64,000 nucleotides of DNA from Chrysemys picta bellii (taxonomy: Eukaryota; Chordata; Testudines; Emydidae): the NCBI RefSeq assembly GCF_011386835.1, contig NC_088796.1:65981468-66045467 (forward strand), in the 5' to 3' direction. The position numbers were made by a program, and so were the translations under genes. The notes under the pieces were generated by a model that worked only from the letters and a program-made list of their open reading frames with translations, made no database searches and was not told the DNA's origin. Positions 54,191-64,000 of the stretch are shown piece by piece; positions within the stretch are counted from its first letter, which is position 1; each line of letters opens with the position of its first letter.

Positions 54191-54394
54191 GTCCCATTCT
54201 CTGATAGGGAGGTTGTTTTTCTATAGGAAGCAGATCTATATTCTCCACACCTTTCTGCTGTACTTTTACACACCAACTGCAATACAATCTGTCCATTTGG
54301 CATCTAGAATTGTATGTTAATTCTGTATGTTCCTGCCTAGTAGCACTGGTCAAGTACTGCTTTCTCTTTTTGGCACATAACTGCAAACAGGTAT

Positions 54395-54480
54395 AATGGA
54401 GAGACTAGCTGGGTGGGATAATATATTCTATTGGACCAACTTCTCTTGGTGAGAGAGAAAAGCTTTGGGCCACACAGAGA
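54395..54480 (+). mobile_element. Dispersed tail repeat, possibly PLE-related
   Basis: GGGATAATATATTCTATTGG, GACCAACTTCTCTTGGTGAG and AAAAGCTTTGGGCCACACAG. Same family as 16063-16165; the AAGCTTT part recalls the AAGCTTTCGTGG of the PLE tail. Confidence 0.55.
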
Positions 54481-55660
54481 CACACTAAGGTAGGTGCCTG
54501 ACTCAAAGTCACAACCTCATGAAAGAAAGTCCTGTGCCCAACAATAGATGGTTAGAGAAAGCTATGAAATCAAACATATGCAGCAACTCTAGAATCTGGG
54601 TATGATTCACAGTTAAAATAATTGCATTTATTGATTAAATGTGCAAACTTTTCCAGCAATTTAAAGTGAGTTTGGGCACAATTTAAAGGAGGCAAGAGTA
54701 CCAGGGTTTGGGGGATTATCTTTAATGGAACATTAGAAGAAGAAGAAAAGGACTTTATAAAGTCCTAGCTGAGTTTTGTCAGAACAAGTTAATAGGATGA
54801 TAAAATCTAGCCCATAACTTTCAAAGAGTTTCTGAGCATTGCAGTGATACATAATTTTCAGTGTGAATGAAGTTACAGTATATATAAAATAAATATATTT
54901 TTATGTAGACTTTTCATAGCATCTGAGTCATAAGTTTACATTCTTCTTACTTTATGGTAAACATAGCACTTTTAAACAGACAGCAACTTGCTTTTTACTA
55001 GCATATTTTATTAAGCTTTTCTAGACATTTGTTTGAAACTAGTTTATTTTCTGCATTTTAATAAGTATTTCATATTTCTTCTGAATTCTGGTGACTCTTT
55101 TCTTACACTGCAAACTCTGTGAAACCCTTCTGAATTATCTGATCACTTGTTGATGAAGACTTAATGTTACAGAATAACTAAATGTTTAGATTTCCTTCTA
55201 ACAATTCCTTACCATTGTTTGCTTGTATATATTAAACAAAAATTGGCATGAGGTATTTCTCCACATATTTATTCATTCTGAGAGAATGTTGCAATTTGGA
55301 TCCTAAAACTTAACTTCACGAGGTAATGTGCAGACTCAGAAGATAACTGATCCAGTCAAATTTTGCTTCAGAGTTGGAATGCAAGGTGTTTATTTTGAAC
55401 TTAATACTCTAAGGGATTGATTCTTTCCGGTAATGAGTGAAGCTCAGGACATGGTGAAAATAGATGGTGGAAGTAGCACCAGAGACAAGTATTTAAATTA
55501 TACCCCTTTTAGGCCTGGCTCTGATCTTGCTTATAACACTTTCACTCCACTGAGTCAGATCTTTGGCTGGTGTTAATCAATAGGACTCTGTTGATGTCAG
55601 TGGAGCTCTGCCAGTCTATACCAGCTGAGGATTCTTCACCAAATAGTCACTGAACCTAAA
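54481..55660. other. AT-rich DNA without recognisable gene
   Basis: No feature supported. Confidence 0.5.
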
Positions 55661-55744
55661 GAGTTAATGCACTTTTAGACTTGGTTTTGGTAAGTAGTGA
55701 GGGCATTACTGAAGAGCTGGTTGTAGGAAATAACCTTGGATCAA

Positions 55745-55791
55745 TAATTTTTACAAATCCAGACTAACATGGCTACCCCTCTGATACTTGA
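55745..55791 (-). mobile_element. PLE micro-insertion, 47 bp
   Basis: Contains CCAGACTAACATGGCTACCC and TCTGATACTTGA, the reverse complement of the unique PLE end seen at 49650-49680. It is flanked by exact AACCTTGGATCAA (55732-55744 and 55792-55804). Only the terminal ~36 bases of the PLE plus a few A/T bases inserted, within the CR1 endonuclease region. Confidence 0.85.
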
Positions 55792-57027
55792 AACCTTGGA
55801 TCAAGTGATCACATGTTGTTTCAGTTTAAATGAAATGGGAGGAGTATCAAAACTAGGTCAGCAATTATGTTGTTTAATTTCAAAAGAGCAGACTTTGAAA
55901 ATTAAGGAAATTAGTTAGAAAAATCAACTGGACTGAAGAGCTCAATGACTTAAATGTGAAGGAGGCTTAAAGCCAAAGGTGAAAATAACTGTCTAGAATT
56001 TGCTTCCCTAGCAAGAGGAAAAAGCTTCTAGGGAAGGGATCTAGATGTAAATGTATGAATAATCACCTCAAAGAAGTTATTAGGAGTAAGGCGAGAGCTA
56101 TAGGAAATGGAAAAAAGCAAAGACAGTTACATCTTGAAAGAAAGAAAATGTAGGAATAAAGTGAGAATTGCTAAAATTTAAGTTGAAATAGAGATTACAA
56201 AGGACATTAAAATAACTAGTCGGAGTTCATTTGATTATAGAAATAAAAAGAGAATGAGGAATTAAGAAGTTGGGTTGCTATGCAGGGTGGCTGGCATGGA
56301 AATTAAAAATAATCTGGGTATGGTTCAAAATCTAAAAAAATACTTTGCCTCAATTTTCATTAAGGATGATAATATAGAATATGGGCATGAAGGCAGGATG
56401 GCTGCTCATAGAGGCAGGATGGCTTCTGGAAATATGTGTAGAGAAATGTAAATTACCAAATTTGAAGTGGAAACAAAACATAAAGAGCGTAGTGTACTCA
56501 AATTGGGGGTGGGGGGAGAGACAGATAATTTCCATCCCAAAATACTGACAGACCTGGCACATGAGATTGCTTATCTGATTGTAAAAAATCTGTAAGTTTG
56601 GAGGTGGTTCCATGTGACTGAAGAATAGCTAACATTATACCTATATTTAAGAAAGGGGAAAAACATGATCTGGGTAACTACATACACTCTTGTCTATCTT
56701 CAAAAGTATGCAAGCCTCTAGAACAAATTTTGAAGGAAAGAATAATTAAATTACTGGAGGTAAATGGGAAAGGGGATGTAATGACATAGGTTTACCAAAG
56801 GTAGATCATGACAGCCTAAACTTATATCTTTCTTTATTGAGGTAACTATTTTTTTAGATAAGGGAGATGCAGTAAATCTAATATGTCTGGACTTTAGTAA
56901 AAAAAAATTGACACAGTAACACATGGGAAATTCTTAGTTAAATTAGAGAAGATGGGGATTGCTACAAGAATTGTAAAATGGGTAAGGAAGTGACTACGGG
57001 GTAGAAGACAATGGGTTATGTGGAAAA

Positions 57028-57285
57028 GTGAATTATCATGCAAGTGGGAGGGTACTAATAGAATTCCTCAAGGTTTTGTCTTGTGATCAGTTTTATTTAG
57101 TATCTTTTATTAATGACATTGGTACAAAAAGTAGGTGTGTGGTAATTACATTTGTTGATGACACTAATTTGGGAGGAATTGTAAATACAGTGGGGAATCA
57201 GAATATTATACAGGAACAATTGGGTAACCTTGAGAACTGGGATAAGAGAAATGGGATGAAATTTAATAGTACAAAGTGCAATTAG
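57028..57285 (+). pseudogene. Old CR1 RT segment with motif C
   Basis: 86 codons open in one frame: FYLVSFINDIGTKSRC then VVITFVDDTNLGGIV, where FVDD keeps both catalytic aspartates, and LENWDKRNGMKFNSTKCN at the end. The frame is out of step with the upstream motif A part. Confidence 0.75.
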
Positions 57286-58245
57286 GGACTACTAGCAAGA
57301 AGTTCTGCTATAAACTGGGGGATCATCAGTTGAAAGAGACAGAGGAGGAGAGAAACCTAGGTGTGGGGGTCAAACATAGAATGACTATGAACCTCTAATA
57401 TGTTGTGGATGTGAAAGAGACAAATGCAATCCTAGGATGTGTCAGGTGAGGGATTTGCACTAGTGATAGGGAAGTATTAAGTCTGTTATACAAGGCACTG
57501 ATAAGACTTCATTTGATATACTGTGTTTAGTCACACATGTTCAAGAAACACAAATTCAAACTGGAACAGATGCAGAGAAGAGAGAGCTATTAGGATGATC
57601 AGCGGAATGGAGGGACTATTTTACAAGAGGAAACTAAAAGAGTTTTCCTTGCTTAGTCTAGCAACAAGAAGGTTGAGAAGGGGATATAATTGTTCTATAT
57701 AAATATATAAAGAAGGAAAATATCAGAGAGGGTGAGCTAAAGGACAGTGTTGGAACAAGAAAAAATAAGTATCAACTGGCCATGAATGAATTTAGGCTGG
57801 AAATTAGAAGAAGCTTTCTAAACATCAGAGGAGTGATTTCTGGAACAGTCTTCCAATAGGAGTTGTTGGGTCAAGCACCCAAATTTGTTTAAAGATAGAG
57901 CTTGTTAAATTTCTGGGTGAGATTGTATGATGGAGTTGCCAGCATTGTAGAGGGACTGGGATCAGCAGCTCTGGGGGTCTCTTCAGATAAATGTCTTGTT
58001 ATCCTAAAATTTCATGCTTCAGAACTTCAACTGGTTATCTGTAGGGGTCAAGATGGAAATTTTTTCCCGGATGTATTCTGGTTCCATTGTTTTTGTTGTT
58101 GTTGTTCTGTCTTCTGAAATATCAGAGATGGCCACAGTGGGTAATGGAACACTGGACAGGGTGGTCTGGTGATCTGAGCTAGCACAGAACTGAGAATCTC
58201 TTTCTCAGATGTTTGACTGGTGGGTCTTGTTCACATACTCAGAGT

Positions 58246-59281
58246 CTAATCAGGCTTCACGGGTACTGATCAGTGGGTCAATGTCTAGTTGGCCACCAGT
58301 ATCAAGTGGATCGGGGTCGGTCCTGGGGCTGGTTTTGCTCAACATTTTCATTAATGACCTGGATGATGGGATGAATGATGGCAGTAAGTTTGCGGATGAC
58401 ACTAAGCTGGGGGGAGAGGTAGATATGATGGAGGGTAAGGATAGGGTCCACATGACCTAGACAAATTGGAGGATTGGGCCAAAAGAAATCTTGTGAGGTT
58501 CAACAAGGACAAGTGCAGAGTCCTGCACTTAGGATGGAAGAATCGCATGCACCGCTACACGCTGGGGACCGAGTGGCTAAGCAGCAGTTCTGCAGAAAAG
58601 AACCTGGGGATTACAGTGGATGAGAAGCTGGATATAAGTCAGCAGTATGCCCTTGTGTCAAAGAAGGCTAATGGCATATTGGGCTGCATTAGTAAGAGCA
58701 TTGCCATCAGATCAAGCGAAGTGATTATTCCCCTCTATTCGGCACTGGTGAGACAACATCTGGAGTATTGCATCCAGTTTTGGGCCCTTCACTACAGAAA
58801 GGATGTAGACAAATTGGAGAGTCCAGTGGAGAGCAACGAAAATGACTAGGGGGGCTGGGGAACATGACTTATGAGGAGAGGATGAAGGAATTGGGCTTAT
58901 TTAGTCTGCAGAAGAGAAGAGTCGGGGGGGGATTTGATAGCAGCCTTCAACTACCTGAAGAGGGGTTCCAAAGAGGATGGAGCTAGGCTGTCTCAGTGAT
59001 GGCAGATGACAGAACAAGGAGTAATGGTCTCAAGTTGCATTGCGGGAGGTCTAGGTTGGATATTAGGAAAAAACTATTTCACTAGTAGGGTGGTGAAGCA
59101 CTGGAATGGGTTACCTAGGGAGGTGGTGGAATCTCCATCCTTAGAAGTTTTAAAGGCCCAACTTGACAAAGCCCTGGCTGGGATGATTTAGTTGGGGATT
59201 GGTCCTGCTTTGAGCAGGGGGTTGGACTAGATAACCTTCTGAGGTCCCTTCCAACCCTAATCTTCTCTGATTCTTTGATTT
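58246..59281 (+). mobile_element. Younger CR1 LINE, 5'-truncated, inside the old CR1 3' UTR
   Basis: Starts within RT at GCTTCACGGGTACTGATCAG and runs to a CR1-type 3' end (CTTCTCTGATTCTTTGATTT). The old CR1's 3' UTR reads across: GAGTCTAATCAG before and TTCATTGCCATACTTGGGAT after. A possible short duplication (TAATCA / TAATTCA) is imperfect. Better preserved than its host. Confidence 0.88.
58250..59191 (+). pseudogene. Young CR1 ORF2 C-terminal part
   Basis: Three frames in succession. 58209-58460: [12 protein letters not shown] (motif B region), [22 protein letters not shown] (FADD motif C, intact). 58466-58849: MEDWAKRNLVRFNKDKCR, VLHLGWKN, EKNLGITVDEKLDISQQ, ANGILGCISKS, PLYSALVRQHLEYCIQFW, typical CR1 post-RT. 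After a stop and frame change, 59006-59191: DIRKNYF-like stretch ([18 protein letters not shown]), [20 protein letters not shown], then stop. RT would reverse-transcribe CR1 and SINE RNAs. A few frame changes inactivate it. Confidence 0.88.
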
Positions 59282-59625
59282 AATTCATTGCCATACTTGG
59301 GATCAGAATTTTCCCCAGGTCAGATTATCAGGGACCTTGGGGCAGGAGGGTTCATTTTTCTCTTCAGCTTGTTCATTTGCTGGGATCATCTTAATATATC
59401 TCAGTGAATCAGTTCCCTGCCATTGCAAGTACCATAGGCAGTGCTGCATCTCACACCCTCTTGTTCTCTGCCTGTGACATACAATAATCTCCTGAGGACT
59501 ATAATACTTTTATCTATTCTGGATGTTGGGCTTGGTGGTGAGATGGCTGGTTGGTGTTAGTGGCCTGTGATATACTGGAGATCACACTGGATAATCTGGT
59601 TGTCCCATCTGGCCTTAAACACTGT

Positions 59626-61925
59626 GAATATTGTATTTGATTGTAAATTATGAAATTCTCATTTCACACTGAGTTTGTTAGTTCCATCGGTCAGCCCAAC
59701 AAGGAGCAGAGAAAATACCACATGCCATGTAATTAAACAACAGAGTTCAAAGTTAAAATATTGCCAGCAAACAGTTAGTAAATGATTTACAAACCCAAGA
59801 ATTATGCACTGAAGAAATTTGTGAGTAATTTTGTTTAACCTCTCTTTCCCACCTCCCCAACCATAATGCACTGTTCCCGTAATTCGGCCAGCCAGGCAAA
59901 TTACACCCCCACTCCGCTTAAAGGTGAGGTGCAGTCATACACAAAGATGCCTCGCATCTATTAATAGAGTAACAAACATCCTTATGATTAGGAAGAAAGA
60001 TTTGTTCATTATATAATTATTCTTTCTGATTTTTATACTGTTTTTCATGTAGACTTTCCCTTCCTTGTCATTAGCTCTAATATGTTTTATGTGTATTTAA
60101 CTTGAAAAATGTCCGTTGGCTTTAGTTATGTTCAGTAATACAATCATAGCACAGTAACCATAGATTTACTAAATTATGTGGCACTATTTCTAGACCAGCT
60201 GAGCGTTCTGTAAAAAATATATTCTTATCAGACCTGATCCTCCACTCCTTATTAAGGCAAAACTCCCATTGATCAGACTCAAATCCTTGCCCACATCAGT
60301 TCTAGAGTAAAACTGAAGAAAAAGGGCCACATTTCTTAGTATTTTGCCTGCTCCTACAACACAATAACAACTAGATGTAGTTCTAATGTCTGTCTTGCTC
60401 ATACATGCTAGCTCTTTGTGCTCCATGATTCTGACTTTAAAGAGGTTCAAATTTTTATGGGAGAAATTAAAATAAAATTAGATGAGCCAGTAAACAAAAC
60501 AAAGCAATATTTTGTTTAATAAACCTTCATGAATAGAAATTGAATTGTGCAGCCTTAAAAGAGGACTAAGACCTACTTTTTCACTGTCTTTTTCTCTCTT
60601 TGTGATTCCACGACTATGGTGGGAAAAAGTGATAGCTGTGTGTGTCCCAAGAGAACACTTAGTTCATTTTTTCAATCTTGTAAATCTCATTTGCTCAGAC
60701 GTCTATAATGAGATAGAGGTAGCTTACAATAATTTACATTTCAATCTCTTAAATGCACATGAAGTGGAAAACAGTTCCATGACAATAAAATTTTATTAGC
60801 TGAGCTAAGTGTAATTTACAGTTAATATATGAAAAACTTCTCAGTTCGCTTCGTTCTGTCTGATAAAGCAGGATGAGCAATATATTAACATAACAGATCT
60901 GTGAAGTGGTTAACACTGTTTACTTAACATGTCTATTACATGCAGGATTTTTGCCTGAGATTTTTGCAAGGAGAGTGGAATCAACAATTGACAGTTATTG
61001 ATTTGGCAGCAAGGTGATTTAACTATTTTTAACTTCAGTGAAAATCAAAATTCAATTAAACTGACTTCCCAGCTGAGCTGTGTGTCTTTGACAGCAGGGT
61101 CGGGGAAGACTACTAATATTCAGGTAGGCCATGCTTGAATGCAAAGGAATCAGTTTGCTTTAGTATAATACAATCTTAAGAGAACATCTTTCATTTTCTC
61201 CTTGCTGTTTGCAGACTGGAGTTCGTAGGAATCCATCTTGAACAAATAACTAGGCTTCAAGTGTTCAACAGTTGTAATGGGGTTGAATTCCTAAACTTCT
61301 TGGGCAAAACCAAGATGACAAATTAAAAGCTTATCTTCAACTCTGTTGAAAAGCAACAGTTTCACAAACAAGATGGTTTTTATTTTCTCTCAATAATAAC
61401 TTTAGTAATGAAGTTTTCCATTAAGTTTAATAATAACTTCAGGTTACTGAAGTGTAGCTCTACTGTGAAAAGAGATTATATGAAAATGGCACTTCCTTAG
61501 TCAATTAGGGATTCTCCCTATGTGGATTCAGCCACATTTGCTTCTTTCCCTGATTAAAATATATATTTGATTGTTTTGTACTCCTGCTACTGCAGCAGAG
61601 CCAAGACAGCTCCGAAAGAGAGAACTGAGGATTTTTTTCTGGCTCATGCAACATCAACACCATAAGTTCTAAGTTCTGATGCAGAATCCTTATTGTGGAT
61701 GACATATTAGCCAAAAAGAACCTATTCCAGAATGAGTTTGTAGAGGTGCAGTTAGCAAAGAATATATATTTTTCAAGATGGCAAGGGGCATTTTCCTTAC
61801 ATTTTTTGGTGAAAACAGAATACTGGAAAATCTCAGACAATACTGAAAATGCTGCTACACTGCTTCATAGGGTTGTTGGATGCTTCATGCTCCCATTTTC
61901 TTCTATGGACCAGGATCCTTGATTG
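59626..61925. other. AT-rich DNA without recognisable gene
   Basis: No repeat family or gene that I can support. Confidence 0.5.
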
Positions 61926-62110
61926 TACTACATCTCCCATGATGCACCATGCTCTCCCCTCATGCTGAGCCACTGTGATGCAAATAGGGAGATCCTGGCC
62001 ATGGTGCATCATGAGATATGAAGCCAAGCTGCAGAACTTGTCCCACAGTGGAGAAAAGAAGAATGGGGCATGAGGCACTCACACTACAATTCCCATGAAG
62101 CACTATGGTG
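61926..62110. repeat. Fold-back repeat with ACTACA-TCCCATGATGCA motif
   Basis: CTACATCTCCCATGATGCAC (61928 onward) pairs with GGTGCATCATGAGATATGAA (62001-62020), and a third relic ACTACAATTCCCATGAAGCA follows at 62084-62103. This motif is common at ends of vertebrate MITEs. Boundaries unclear. Confidence 0.55.
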
Positions 62111-62701
62111 GCTTTCCCAAATAGAAATGCTTTGGGTTTTGGTGGAAATTTTTCTCTTTTCAGCCAAAAGTCAAAACCTTTTCAGTTTTCAGGTATTTTA
62201 TTATTTTGTTGAAAAGTCATAATTTTCCACTATGCTAGGGCTTCTTTATGCCACATTGGCTGATGCAAAGTGGGTTTACACCTTGCACAACAGGAAAATT
62301 ACCTGAGTGTAAATGAATCTTCCAGTGGCCTAAAGCCAAAAAAGTGACTTCTAAGCACCAAGTGATCCCTTCAGCCAGGTCAACAAGTGTTGCTGGGAGA
62401 AAGAAAGCATGGCCAGGATAAAGGGGCTTGTCTGTGGTAATCCCTAGCCATGACAATGGTATTTTGCGGTTATTGGCATATGACGTACTTTTAGATCACC
62501 CTTCAGTATGTTCTAAGTCATGCTTGGTCATAGGAAAAGCAACAGCTGACCTAAGAACAGGTGATTGCAAGCCACCTTTGCAACCCCTTTCATCGGTTGC
62601 ACTGTGAGCTCTGCAGGTGCAGCCAACAATCTTGGCATAAAATTTTTGTTTCTAAAATTTGTTTCTAATTTATTTGTGGGCTCATTTAATTATTCAAAGC
62701 T
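62111..62701. other. DNA without recognisable gene
   Basis: No feature supported. Confidence 0.5.
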
Positions 62702-62713
62702 ACCTGAAAATAT

Positions 62714-63125
62714 ACAGCCGCTGTTCTGACGAAGAGAGGAGAACAGCGGCTGTCGATAGCTGAAAGGGCAATGGAACGAGCTATGTTGGGAATTTCCCTT
62801 CTGGGAAATGATCCAAATGAAATGATTAGAGAACGCAGCGGTGTGAAATATATTGTCATGGAAAGCAGATATAATAAAATACGATGGGCGGGCCACATAG
62901 CACGGTTCATAGACAATAGGTGGACCACAATAATTACTGAGTGGTACCCACGAGAACAGAAAAAAACACCTGGTTGGCCTCCAAGAAAATGGGAAGTTGA
63001 CATTGTTAAACGTTTCGGACGAACATGGAGAAGAAAGGCAAGAATGCGAGAAGAAGCTCGGATGTGTTGTGATCGGCGCAGTCTTAATGACAGCTGAAGA
63101 CTGATCGATCCAGGTGATCCAGGTG
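62714..63125 (+). mobile_element. RTE-type LINE, severely 5'-truncated, with tail and target duplication
   Basis: Exact 12-bp duplication ACCTGAAAATAT (62702-62713 and 63126-63137). The element ends with a short 3' UTR after its stop and a tandem GATCCAGGT repeat (63107-63124), as is usual for RTE elements. Its 5' end is a 14-bp fold-back: ACAGCCGCTGTTCT (62714-62727) is the exact reverse complement of 62740-62753. The whole insertion is about 412 bp. Confidence 0.88.
62735..63097 (+). CDS. RTE ORF C-terminal fragment, unbroken
   Basis: The frame is open from about 62720; clear homology starts at EQRLSIAERAMERAMLGISL, with an incidental ATG at 62771. Then RERSGVKYIVMESRYNKIRW, AGHIARFIDNRWTTIITEWY, PREQKKTPGWPPRKWEVDIV and a basic end to a TGA (63095-63097). 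This is the post-RT C-terminus of RTE-type LINEs, whose AGH-R--DNRW and K--PGRPP-RW motifs are well known; here the PGRPP position reads PGWPP. No lesion is seen in about 120 codons. Too short to be functional: RT and endonuclease are absent. Confidence 0.85.
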   Translation, partial: RGEQRLSIAERAMERAMLGISLLGNDPNEMIRERSGVKYIVMESRYNKIRWAGHIARFIDNRWTTIITEWYPREQKKTPGWPPRKWEVDIVKRFGRTWRRKARMREEARMCCDRRSLNDS

Positions 63126-63137
63126 ACCTGAAAATAT

Positions 63138-64000
63138 TTGAATGTTGGCAGTATTGTTTCTGAACTACTGTGTGCAAGGTTTAAAACACTTGGAAAGAGC
63201 TGTAATCTGGTAATTTATCTTTGTTATGACCAGAATAGCTGGTAATATAAGGCCAGTGGAGAGAATCATGAAGATTAGAGAAGAGACCTCATTCATTTTG
63301 TCTCACAGCCAGTGCAGGATAGCTGTCTACAGTATTATCCCAGGTGTTGTGTCCAATCTAGTTTTAAATGCTTCAAGCATAGAATACAACAAGCATAGAG
63401 AGTTGAGAGTTCAGTAATAGAATCCTATTTTAATACTTCCATTTGGTTGCTAAGTTAAATGGTAGTTGCATCTAATTGGGAATGATGAATTACAACATCA
63501 ATGATCCTTTAAAAGTAATAGTCCCTACTGCTCTTTGTCACGGTTTACATTTTAATGTTGCTTGAGCCAGTGGTGCATTTATGTAGTAAACACAAAGGGA
63601 GTAAAGATTCTGCAGTCTCTCTTGTTAGCAACAATTTGATTGTGATAGTTGCACTTTATGCCTTTTTATTATTACAGGAGCTCTCACGCCAGTTTTGCTT
63701 GTATAACCTGTCAATATGATTTGTAGGAGTTTTACTACACCTAGTTTACACAAAATAGATGCATATTATAGTCCTGTCAATGGCTTTCAAGTGCACTGTT
63801 CTTCTTAAACACATTTACCAGGCATCCCCCATGTGGTTTTTTTTTACATAATAAAATGGCACATTGTAAGGTGAATGAGATATGTCAGGAATCATTACAA
63901 ATTTTGCAAACCCATCTTAAGTGTCTTAAACTGCTGTGGAACCTCAAAGCCATAAAAATGTAATAAGTATGGATTTTATTTGTATACCTGGATTTGTTTT
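63138..64000. other. AT-rich DNA without recognisable gene
   Basis: No gene, RNA or clear repeat seen. Confidence 0.5.

Larger units (their letters stand above)
55670..59625 (+). mobile_element. Old CR1-superfamily LINE, interrupted twice
   Basis: Plus-strand relics appear in CR1 ORF2 order: end of the endonuclease (NNLGSSDHMLFQFK near 55730-55830), linker, RT fingers (IPIFKKGEKHDLGNY near 56640), motif A (LICLDFSK near 56880), motif B remnants, FVDDTNLGG (FVDD motif C, near 57150), LENWDKRNGMKFN, post-RT (LGCVR, LLYKALIRLHL near 57430-57530; MNEFRLEIRR near 57785), then 3' UTR (57950-58245 and 59282-59625) ending GGCCTTAAACACTG. A 47-bp PLE piece at 55745 and a younger CR1 at 58246-59281 interrupt it. 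Many stops and frame changes make it inactive. Confidence 0.85.

Overview
This window looks like intergenic or intronic DNA from a sauropsid, most likely a turtle. I see no host protein-coding exon, tRNA or rRNA gene that I can support. The inference rests on the repeat community, recognised by eye: CR1 LINEs, a tRNA-derived SINE with a CR1-like tail, MIR-type SINEs, Penelope-like elements (PLEs) with their characteristic tails, hAT and Harbinger MITEs, and a Gmr1-like Ty3/Gypsy element. No database was searched.

Layout. At 1.46-2.04 kb a (TA)36 tract abuts a perfect palindrome split by a solo LTR. At 3.94-6.8 kb an old non-LTR retrotransposon is interrupted by a PLE that encodes a GIY-YIG endonuclease, lies between 165-bp inverted arms and has a 12-bp target duplication. 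From 7 to 19 kb there are scattered CR1, MIR and MITE relics in AT-rich unique DNA. At 19.77-26.63 kb lies a nearly full-length LTR retrotransposon on the minus strand, with pol order protease, integrase, reverse transcriptase, RNase H and a SCAN-like capsid: the Gmr1 type. A second, conventional Gypsy fragment sits at 28.0-28.8 kb. At 29.74-34.72 kb is a complete-length PIF/Harbinger transposon with a transposase gene (plus strand) and a two-exon Myb/SANT-like gene (minus strand) converging on facing poly(A) signals. It also holds an unexplained 135-codon open frame inside the Myb intron, which is my best candidate for something undescribed.

Further right are another LINE relic (36.3-37.5 kb), a putative LTR (39.6-40.4 kb), a hAT relic (43.2-43.9 kb), a SINE (48.6 kb), a coding-free PLE fold-back (49.65-50.01 kb), a Harbinger-type MITE (50.2 kb), a solo LTR related to the Gypsy LTR (53.35-54.19 kb), a nest of CR1 inside CR1 with a 47-bp PLE insertion (55.7-59.6 kb), and a short RTE-type LINE tail with an uninterrupted frame, target duplication and repeat tail (62.7-63.1 kb).

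The elements do not act together as one system. They are successive insertions, and target duplications give the relative order in several places: LINE before PLE; old CR1 before both the young CR1 and the PLE micro-insertion; palindrome before LTR. Nearly all reading frames are broken. The exceptions are the 823-codon integrase-RT-RNase H frame, the PLE endonuclease frame, the RTE tail and the Harbinger third frame.
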